Below are positions 57,381 through 64,000 of a stretch of DNA of 64,000 nucleotides, piece after piece. The first letter of the stretch is position 1; every line of letters begins with the position of its first letter. The DNA lies in NCBI GenBank assembly GCA_022495995.1, contig JAFEMH010001239.1, forward strand, positions 186,001 through 250,000, in the 5' to 3' direction. The notes below the pieces were generated by a model. It made no database searches and was not told the DNA's origin. It was given only the letters and a program-made list of their open reading frames with translations. A program made the translations under genes and the position numbers. This DNA is from Adenophora triphylla var. japonica. Taxonomy: Eukaryota; Streptophyta; Magnoliopsida; Asterales; Campanulaceae.

Positions 57381-57879
57381 TTGTTCCTCTTTTTAGGTCA
57401 AATTCTGCTAAGATCCAAGGGACTTGGAAACTATTACAAAATTGGGCCCAAATGGGGGATTGTTCAATTTCTCGTGGAAAAGAAATTTGTTTGGCCCAAA
57501 GATTGAAGGCCTTTTTTACAGAAATTGGAACTATTTGTTTATCCAGCCCAAACTTTGTCCACCAAAGGTTAAACCAATAAGGGGTTGGATAAGGAAAGTC
57601 AGGAGAGAAGTAAAAAAAATATGAAAGAGAAAAGGATTTGTTTTGTTTGAGAAAAGCTCGAGACCAAGCATTTATGTAGTCCCAATAATTGAATCGGGTT
57701 GAATTGTTTGGAAGGTATAAGTCCTTGGCTTCACTGGGTTTTTGTCCCCAATCAGAGATGGTTAAGAATTTAAAAATTCGTACCTTGCAATATCTTATTT
57801 TGGATGGGTCTGAATGATCAGCAGAGTAAATGAAAGTGGCAATAGCTATAAAACCATTAACAATGGAAGGATTAGACAC
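57373..57879 (-). CDS. Antisense W-rich ORF, first part (168 aa)
   Basis: This minus-strand frame has many aromatic residues (FNYWDYINAWSRAF, PTPYWFNLWWTKFG, IWAQFCNSF, VPWILAEF). It overlaps the start of the plus-strand viral polyprotein by about 50 bp (57830-57879), so its first codons may be antisense junction sequence rather than the true N-terminus. No enzyme motif, signal peptide or membrane segment is evident. It lies upstream of the TATA-bearing region on the same strand, the place of the last ORF in a caulimovirid genome. Confidence 0.45.
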   Translation of the reverse strand: MSNPSIVNGFIAIATFIYSADHSDPSKIRYCKVRIFKFLTISDWGQKPSEAKDLYLPNNSTRFNYWDYINAWSRAFLKQNKSFSLSYFFYFSPDFPYPTPYWFNLWWTKFGLDKQIVPISVKKAFNLWAKQISFPREIEQSPIWAQFCNSFQVPWILAEFDLKRGTNV

Positions 57880-60800
57880 AAGTATCCAAATTGCCTTAAG
57901 AGATGCAAGACATCTAAATTATGTAGACTCGTTAATAGGAGCAATAGAAACAAGTTTAACAAACGGACCAATACATTTTAATACATATCCTAATTTTACA
58001 ATATCTTTAACAGATCCCCATATAATGAAAATTTTAACCTTAGACATCTTAACTCATAATTATCATATGCAAATGGGTTCACACATATATGAAATATTTT
58101 CTAGACTACACTTTAAACTAATGAATACTGGACTCTGTCCAAATGCTTTTAATAAAACCAAAATACCAGGAGAAACAGTTTTCTGGGAAATAGACAGATC
58201 AAAAGCCAACATAACAATTCCAAAAACAATTAAATGGAGTGATATAACTTTGCCAGAAAAATGGACTTATCCATCTAAAACTATGCCAAGTACAAAAACA
58301 AAAAATAGACAAACAAGTGAATTAGAACAAATTACACAATATGAAGATGGCTCAGTAGACTTAAAATTTAAAAGAACACAATCTTTAAATAGAAATAAAA
58401 ATTTTAATTTTGAAATACCTTCTAGAAGATCCACTTCAGGAATACATGAATACCAACAAGGAAATAATTCGCAAAATAACCGACCAATTTTAGAATCAGA
58501 AATTGAAACAGAAGACCAATTTGAAACAGATAATACTGGAATAAGAAGAAATGGAAATTTTGTACATCCATATGAGGATAGTGAATTTACAGTAAATATG
58601 ATAAAAAATGAATTCAAATTAAACAAAAAGGTTTTAAGAGAAGATTTCCAAAATGAAGAAAATAATGAAAACAGAGAATTATTTTTCAAAACATATAATG
58701 AAAAAGAACAAAAAATAATTAAAGAAACATATTATGAATTCTGCAAAATACAAGAGATGCATATACCGTTCTTTGAATTCTTAAATGATGAATATTTATA
58801 TAAATTAACTCCAATAACTCAAAAGATTAGAAAATGGTATAAAGTAGCTCCAAATCAATTACCAAGTCATGAGTATTATGAAGGAGAACGACCCCCTTTA
58901 GAACCAGCTTATTTTGTTAAAAATGGAGTAAGTCATGGAATATTACCAATAGTCCACCCGGATCAAATAGAAGAAAAAATTACCAAGGATTTACATTTAC
59001 AGAATAATTGGACAAATCTATCCTTATTTACAATTGGAAAACAATTAGACAGAGTAGAAGATAAAATAGATAATGTTACAACTGGAATAATAGAAACTAA
59101 AAGAGAAGTACAAGAAATCAATTTAACAGATTTTCCCACACCAGTCAATAAACAACCAGAAACAGGAATTAAATCACAAAGATATACAGAATATTCAGAA
59201 TTGTACAATATAACACCATCCAATAGAAAAGGAGAGGAACCAATGAAATATGTAAAGCAGATACCACCTGCAAAAAATCCATTCAGAATATCAGGAGCAA
59301 AACCAACATTACACAATCCTTTAAATGATTTAATGGAAAATGTGAAAAATTATATACAAATAAAAGAAGAAACAAGTAGGGGTAAAAACATTAGTGTGTT
59401 AACAGAATATAATGAAGCATCCTCATCTGATTCAGAATCAATCCCATCCTCAGAAGAAAATGACAACTCTAATAATAAAATGATACCTATACAAGCTATA
59501 AGAACTTTTCCTAATTACAAAAGAGAAGCAGAAGATTTGCAAATATTAGGAGAACAACAAAAATCTTACAATGCAAAAAACATATATGAATGGAACATTG
59601 ATGGACTAAGTGAAATGGAAATTATTAATAAAACAAAAGAAATGATAATTGTAGGCAATATTTACAAAACAACAAATATCACAGAAAGACAAGCTGTAGA
59701 AAACATAATTTTAGGTTTTACTGGACAATTACGCACATGGTGGGATAAATTATTAGGAAATGAAATAAAAAATGAAATTTTATCCTCTGTAAGAATAGAT
59801 GCTCAAGGGCAACCCTTATTAGATGAACAAGGAAGACCTGCACCGGCACAATTAATAACACTAATATTCAATATCACTACCCATTTCATAGGAGATATAG
59901 ATTTATATACAGAAAGAAACTCAGAAATACTACAAAATTTAAAGTGTAGAAAATTGGAACAATTCAAATGGTATAAAGACAATTTCCTGCAAAGAGTTTT
60001 TAACCTGGCAGACCCAAATAACATTTATTGGAAAGAAAAATTTATTACAGGATTACCAGGACTATTTTCAGAAAAAGTAAAAGACACAATAGAACAAAAA
60101 TATGGCCGAATCTCTTATAATGAATTAACCTATGGAGATCTAATTACTTGCGTAAATATTACTGGTTTAAAACTTTGCCAAGATCAAAGATTAAGTATTA
60201 AATTAAAAAAGGAAAGCGCACAAACAAGAAAAGAACTAGGACATTGGTGTGAACAATTTGGATTTGGAAGATTAAAACCACCCCATAAAAAGAAACAAAA
60301 TTACAGTCCTTACCACAAAAACAGCACATACAGAAGGAAACATAGAAAAACAAATAAAAAATATACAAACGAGGCTCCTGAATATTATAAAAACTCAAGC
60401 CATAAGAAAAAATATAGAAATAAATACAACAATAAGAAATACAGAAAAAATAACAAACATTCGAATACCTATAAAAAGACAATAAAATGCTTTTTATGTA
60501 GAAAACCTGGACATATAGCTAGAGACTGCCCAGCTAAAAAACAAATAAAACAAATTTGCAATAACCTTAATATAAAAGAAATAGACCAGATAATATCCCA
60601 AATAGATAATCTAGAAGTAACAACTTCAGAAAATGAACAAACCAGTGGAGAAGATCTCTCCTTCAGCACAGACAACACAGATAATGAGGAAGAAATTAAT
60701 GAATGTCAAAATGGTTGCAAAGGAGTATGCATGTGTACAACCAAAATTAATACTATAGAACAATATGATGAAATATTAGAAAAAATTAAAGAAATTAAGG

Positions 60801-63175
60801 AACCAGTTATAAAACGAAAATTCCTAAGACAACTAGAGAAAACCATAAATGAGGAAAAACCAGAACCTTCAACACCATCTCAATATGAAGATGTAGTACA
60901 AATGTTCCAAGACAAAAAGAAACAAATTTCTTCAGTAGATCTACAAAGAGAAATCAGAGAAATAAAACAAGAAATAAAATTATTAAAACAAAATAATTTA
61001 GAATTACAAAAATCACAAAAAGAATTAGAAGCAAAAATAACAATACATGAAATTAAAAAACAAATAAGTGCAACTTACAAAGGGGAACCTTCCAAAAAAT
61101 TGGATGAACAATTTCAAAACCCTTTTTCAACAAACAAAGGAATAAAAATTAACACTAGAGAAAATACAACAACAGAAACAGACTCTTCAACAGAAGAGGA
61201 TACAGAAGGAAGTGTATATGCAATAAATAAAGTTAGGTTTCAAAAATGGTATGTCACCATAAAAATGACAATAGGAACTTTTACATATGAAGGAATAGCC
61301 ATGTTAGACTCAGGAGCAGATTTAAACTGCATAGAACAAGGTATAATACCTTCTAAATATTTTATTAAGACAAAGCAAAACCTTTCAGCAGCAAATTCTT
61401 CCTTATTAAAAGTTAAATATAAAATACCAGAAGCTCATATATGTAATAATAACATTTGTTTTAAAACAAGTTTAATACTTGTAAAGGATTTAAATACAAA
61501 AGTAATATTAGGAAATCCCTTTTTACAAATGTTATATCCCTTTAAAGTATCCAAACAAGGAGTAGAAACAAAGATACTAGGACAAAAAATAATATTTAAA
61601 TTTCTATATCCAGTTTCTACCCATGATGTAAACAATGTACAAAAAACAAATATATCAAAAATAAATTCATTACAAAAACAAATTGAATTCTTAAAAGAAG
61701 ACTTACATAATACAAAGTTAGAAGAAAAATTGCAATCAAGAGAATGCAAAATTACAATCGAAAAGATATTAGAAAAATTTGAAAAAACCTTATGTTCTGA
61801 CCTCCCTACAGCATTTTGGGAAAGAAAGAAACATGTCATAACATTACCATATGAAAAAGAATTCAATGAAAGAATGATTCCAACAAAAGCAAGACCAATC
61901 CAAATGAACCAAGAATTATTAGAATACTGTAAAAAAGAAATAAAAGATCTATTAGATAAAAAATTAATAAGGAAAAGTAAATCACCATGGTCATGCTCTG
62001 CTTTCTATGTCACAAAAAATGCGGAAATTGAGAGAGGAGCTCCAAGGTTAGTAATAAACTACAAACCATTAAACACAGCCTTAAAATGGATTAGGTACCC
62101 AATCCCTAATAAACAAGACTTATTAAAAAGACTACACAATGCATCAATATTCTCAAAATTTGATATGAAATCAGGATTTTGGCAAATACAAATAGCAGAA
62201 CAAGATAGATACAAAACATCATTCACAGTACCATTTGGGCAATACGAATGGAATGTAATGCCCTTTGGATTAAAAAATGCACCAAGTGAATTCCAGAAAA
62301 TAATGAATGAAATATTCAATCCTTACACGTTTATCATAGTCTACATAGATGACGTTTTAGTCTTTAGTAAAGATTTAGGACAACATGAAAAACATCTAAA
62401 CATATTTTACAAAACAATGATAAAAAATGGATTAGTTTTATCTAAAGCCAAGATAAAATTGTATCAAACGAAAATAAGGTTCTTAGGGCATGAAATAACC
62501 AACAATACAATAATACCAATCCAAAGATCGATAGATTTTGCAGACAAATTTCCAGATGAAATAAAAGACAAAACTCAATTACAAAGATTTTTAGGATCAC
62601 TAAATTACATAGCTGATTTCCTTCCAAAGATAAGACAAATCTGCAAACCTCTTTATGACAGATTAAAGAAAAATCCAAAACTTTGGACAAAAGAACATAC
62701 TAATGTAATAAAACAAATTAAGTTATATGTAAAACAATTACCCTGTCTAACAATATGCGATCCAAACGCACCAAAGACAGTATCTACAGATGCTTCAGAC
62801 ATAGGATATGGAGGAATATTAACTCAAGAAATAAATGGTAAAACCCATATAATAAGATATTACTCAGGGATATGGAATGAAACCCAATCTAAATATTCCA
62901 CAATAAAAAAGGAAATCCTTTCCATAGTATTATGCATAACAAAATTTCAAGACGACTTGCTTAATCAAAAATTCACTGTTAAAGTAGACTGTAAAGCCGC
63001 TAAGGATGTTTTACAAAAAGATGTAAAAAATTTAGCTGCTAAACAAATCTTTGCCAGGTGGCAAGCTTTATTATCAATTTTTGATTTTGAAATTATTCAT
63101 ATTGCAGGAAAAGACAATTCAATTCCAGATTTCTTAACAAGGGAATTTCTGCAAGGGAACAATGGAAATCCTTAA
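57830..63175 (+). CDS. Endogenous pararetrovirus polyprotein (MP, coat, protease, RT, RNase H)
   Basis: An unbroken frame of 1781 residues. Regions in order: a 30K-type movement protein at about 10-180; a long charged linker; the coat core with WKEKFITGLPGLFSEKV (about 735-750); a basic tract rich in Y/K/N/H; the CCHC knuckle CFLCRKPGHIARDC (about 887-900); a small Cys cluster CQNGCKGVCMC (about 960); a coiled coil (about 1025-1085); aspartic protease MLDSGADLNC (about 1157); RT with SKFDMKSGFWQIQIAEQDRY and the catalytic YIDDV (about 1505); RNase H with STDASDIGYGG (about 1651), the ILSIVLCITKFQDDL helix and a final Asp in GKDNSIPDFLTREF (about 1761). The likely start is the second ATG (57863), since the first lies at the junction with the antisense block. 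No stop or frameshift is seen, which is unusual for an endogenous copy. RT and RNase H would copy the pregenomic RNA. Confidence 0.9.
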   Translation: MKVAIAIKPLTMEGLDTSIQIALRDARHLNYVDSLIGAIETSLTNGPIHFNTYPNFTISLTDPHIMKILTLDILTHNYHMQMGSHIYEIFSRLHFKLMNTGLCPNAFNKTKIPGETVFWEIDRSKANITIPKTIKWSDITLPEKWTYPSKTMPSTKTKNRQTSELEQITQYEDGSVDLKFKRTQSLNRNKNFNFEIPSRRSTSGIHEYQQGNNSQNNRPILESEIETEDQFETDNTGIRRNGNFVHPYEDSEFTVNMIKNEFKLNKKVLREDFQNEENNENRELFFKTYNEKEQKIIKETYYEFCKIQEMHIPFFEFLNDEYLYKLTPITQKIRKWYKVAPNQLPSHEYYEGERPPLEPAYFVKNGVSHGILPIVHPDQIEEKITKDLHLQNNWTNLSLFTIGKQLDRVEDKIDNVTTGIIETKREVQEINLTDFPTPVNKQPETGIKSQRYTEYSELYNITPSNRKGEEPMKYVKQIPPAKNPFRISGAKPTLHNPLNDLMENVKNYIQIKEETSRGKNISVLTEYNEASSSDSESIPSSEENDNSNNKMIPIQAIRTFPNYKREAEDLQILGEQQKSYNAKNIYEWNIDGLSEMEIINKTKEMIIVGNIYKTTNITERQAVENIILGFTGQLRTWWDKLLGNEIKNEILSSVRIDAQGQPLLDEQGRPAPAQLITLIFNITTHFIGDIDLYTERNSEILQNLKCRKLEQFKWYKDNFLQRVFNLADPNNIYWKEKFITGLPGLFSEKVKDTIEQKYGRISYNELTYGDLITCVNITGLKLCQDQRLSIKLKKESAQTRKELGHWCEQFGFGRLKPPHKKKQNYSPYHKNSTYRRKHRKTNKKYTNEAPEYYKNSSHKKKYRNKYNNKKYRKNNKHSNTYKKTIKCFLCRKPGHIARDCPAKKQIKQICNNLNIKEIDQIISQIDNLEVTTSENEQTSGEDLSFSTDNTDNEEEINECQNGCKGVCMCTTKINTIEQYDEILEKIKEIKEPVIKRKFLRQLEKTINEEKPEPSTPSQYEDVVQMFQDKKKQISSVDLQREIREIKQEIKLLKQNNLELQKSQKELEAKITIHEIKKQISATYKGEPSKKLDEQFQNPFSTNKGIKINTRENTTTETDSSTEEDTEGSVYAINKVRFQKWYVTIKMTIGTFTYEGIAMLDSGADLNCIEQGIIPSKYFIKTKQNLSAANSSLLKVKYKIPEAHICNNNICFKTSLILVKDLNTKVILGNPFLQMLYPFKVSKQGVETKILGQKIIFKFLYPVSTHDVNNVQKTNISKINSLQKQIEFLKEDLHNTKLEEKLQSRECKITIEKILEKFEKTLCSDLPTAFWERKKHVITLPYEKEFNERMIPTKARPIQMNQELLEYCKKEIKDLLDKKLIRKSKSPWSCSAFYVTKNAEIERGAPRLVINYKPLNTALKWIRYPIPNKQDLLKRLHNASIFSKFDMKSGFWQIQIAEQDRYKTSFTVPFGQYEWNVMPFGLKNAPSEFQKIMNEIFNPYTFIIVYIDDVLVFSKDLGQHEKHLNIFYKTMIKNGLVLSKAKIKLYQTKIRFLGHEITNNTIIPIQRSIDFADKFPDEIKDKTQLQRFLGSLNYIADFLPKIRQICKPLYDRLKKNPKLWTKEHTNVIKQIKLYVKQLPCLTICDPNAPKTVSTDASDIGYGGILTQEINGKTHIIRYYSGIWNETQSKYSTIKKEILSIVLCITKFQDDLLNQKFTVKVDCKAAKDVLQKDVKNLAAKQIFARWQALLSIFDFEIIHIAGKDNSIPDFLTREFLQGNNGNP

Positions 63176-63671
63176 GAAACAAAAAGAAGAAAAACTTAGG
63201 AAAGCAAGATTAGAATTAGAAATAGGATCATCTTCACAAATTAACCAACCTTTAACACCCAGAGAGAAATTGTATCAAGAAACACTGATTATTGAACAAC
63301 AACAACAATTTGAATCTTTTGACAAAAATCCCCAAAGATGGCATGTACACATTAATGGTCTATATTATCATTTAAACAATATAAATTACTTAAATTTCTG
63401 CCTTCAGAAGACAGATGTCCTATTAAAAGAATCCAAAAACGTCTGGGCCCCAATACCAATTGGTAATTATCCTCCTCCAATTCCAATCAATAAAACCCAG
63501 GAATTAAGATTTCATATATATGATTTAGAGGAACTTTTAGAACATAATTTCACCAGAAAATTTAGACCATCAATTGAAGCAGATATCTCCGCTTTAAGAA
63601 GAATTATAAAATGTATTGAGAATGATCATGTAGGTAGTAACAGAGATAATCCCATGTTAATCCCGGATTAA
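63162..63671 (+). CDS. Small viral ORF2, conserved position, function unknown
   Basis: 169 residues, overlapping the end of the polyprotein frame by 14 nt in another phase. Charged N-terminal helix (KKQKEEKLRKARLELEI), then PLTPREKLYQETLIIEQQQQ and a W-containing segment (PQRWHVHINGLYYHLNNINY). A second small ORF directly after the polyprotein is characteristic of florendovirus-like genomes. I know of no assigned function. Confidence 0.7.
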   Translation: MEILKKQKEEKLRKARLELEIGSSSQINQPLTPREKLYQETLIIEQQQQFESFDKNPQRWHVHINGLYYHLNNINYLNFCLQKTDVLLKESKNVWAPIPIGNYPPPIPINKTQELRFHIYDLEELLEHNFTRKFRPSIEADISALRRIIKCIENDHVGSNRDNPMLIPD

Positions 63672-63697
63672 TAATTTTTTTCCTTTTAACAGGATCC

Positions 63698-63931
63698 TTG
63701 ACAATGCCTCCATTCATGAAAATTTTCACAAAAATCAGCAGAAAAGAACATAAACTTAGAAAAGAAATTGAAAGTCTTAAAGAATCCTTAATAGAAGAAA
63801 GACTGAGAAATCCTTACCAATGGACTAATTTAGAAACCTCTTTAAATAATGTGATATGGTATAAAAAACAAAGACTTAGACTACTTTATGTGGAACTTGA
63901 TATGATCTTATTAAATAATATTACGGGATAA
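63698..63931 (+). CDS. Small viral ORF3 (77 aa), hypothetical
   Basis: It begins 26 nt after ORF2 and encodes a helical, charged protein (KISRKEHKLRKEIESLKESL, then RNPYQWTNLETSLNNVIWYK). Like ORF2 it is A-rich and has a W/Y pattern, so it may be a diverged relative or a small coiled-coil accessory protein. No recognised family. Confidence 0.5.
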   Translation: MTMPPFMKIFTKISRKEHKLRKEIESLKESLIEERLRNPYQWTNLETSLNNVIWYKKQRLRLLYVELDMILLNNITG

Positions 63932-64000
63932 AAATGATTTTGCAGGATGATTTCAGGTTCTTCTACAAAGAAAAAAGACAAAAAGCCCCTATTATATATA
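63932..64000 (+). other. Viral 3' sequence and right (TA)n border
   Basis: A short A-rich stretch follows ORF3 and the window ends CCCCTATTATATATA, suggesting that the right junction is also in TA-rich DNA. Another short frame may start near the ATG at 63949 but leaves the window. Confidence 0.45.

Larger units (their letters stand above)
56225..63990. mobile_element. Endogenous pararetrovirus (Caulimoviridae type), two opposed blocks
   Basis: Right block (57830-63990, plus): polyprotein ORF1 and two small ORFs. Left block (56225 to about 57880, minus): W-rich ORFs followed by a TATA-bearing region and a primer-site remnant. The total of about 7.8 kb is close to one caulimovirid genome. The gene order MP-CP-PR-RT-RH plus a following small ORF is that of florendovirus/petuvirus-like genomes. 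The plus strand of the right block is strongly A-rich, unlike the host sequence. (TA)n lies at the left end, and the window ends in TATATATA at the right end. Confidence 0.85.

Noticed and set aside
61435..61866. 143-codon minus-strand frame in the viral polyprotein
   Set aside because: Shadow of the A-rich plus-strand ORF; low-complexity composition with no supporting signals.

Overview
The window looks like nuclear DNA from a flowering plant, most likely a eudicot. It is AT-rich and repeat-dominated, with plant-type Ty1/copia and Ty3/Athila retrotransposons, Stowaway and Harbinger-type MITEs, a CACTA end, a SINE, F-box/FBA genes and an endogenous pararetrovirus. The species cannot be fixed from the sequence. 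There is no bacterial gene organisation.

Layout. 1-14.8 kb is a nest of LTR retrotransposons: a minus-strand copia (gag and 5' LTR, 1-1789) sits in a long LTR-like sequence ending at 4129, which sits in the 5' LTR of an Athila-type Ty3 element (4130-12538), which sits in an older minus-strand copia (12539 to about 14800). 14.8-16.8 kb holds MITEs, small Helitron-like units and an LTR remnant. 16792-23599 is a complete but mutated copia with 478-bp LTRs and a 5-bp target duplication. 23.6-24.2 kb holds two MITEs. 24.3-30.6 kb and 45.25-54.6 kb carry three paralogous copies of an F-box gene block: A is 5'-truncated at a CACTA end, B is frameshifted, C is intact. 30.6-45.2 kb has no convincing gene. 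It holds a GGCCCG-rich foldback with a SINE inside, (TA)n tracts, MITEs, an inverted-repeat element, LTR remnants and a remarkable palindrome-array element at 44555-44978. Block C was expanded by four large Harbinger-like insertions, including a tandem pair of 1.3-kb elements built from C-rich and then G-rich units. 54.64-56.2 kb repeats 37.59-38.71 kb. 56.2-64 kb is an endogenous pararetrovirus of the Caulimoviridae type.

The only gene likely to work for the host is the F-box gene at 50909-52069 (minus). The longest intact frame is the 1781-codon viral polyprotein at 57830-63175, with movement, coat, protease, reverse transcriptase and RNase H regions, followed by two small ORFs. It lies head-to-head with an antisense block of W-rich ORFs, a TATA-bearing region and a truncated tRNA-Met primer site that ends exactly in a (TA)n tract.

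The main unexplained signal is a recurring architecture: clusters of short perfect palindromes whose arms vary in a paired way. One GC-rich family occurs in the non-coding parts of four different retroelements. A second family fills a foldback element whose terminal inverted repeats are themselves hairpins.
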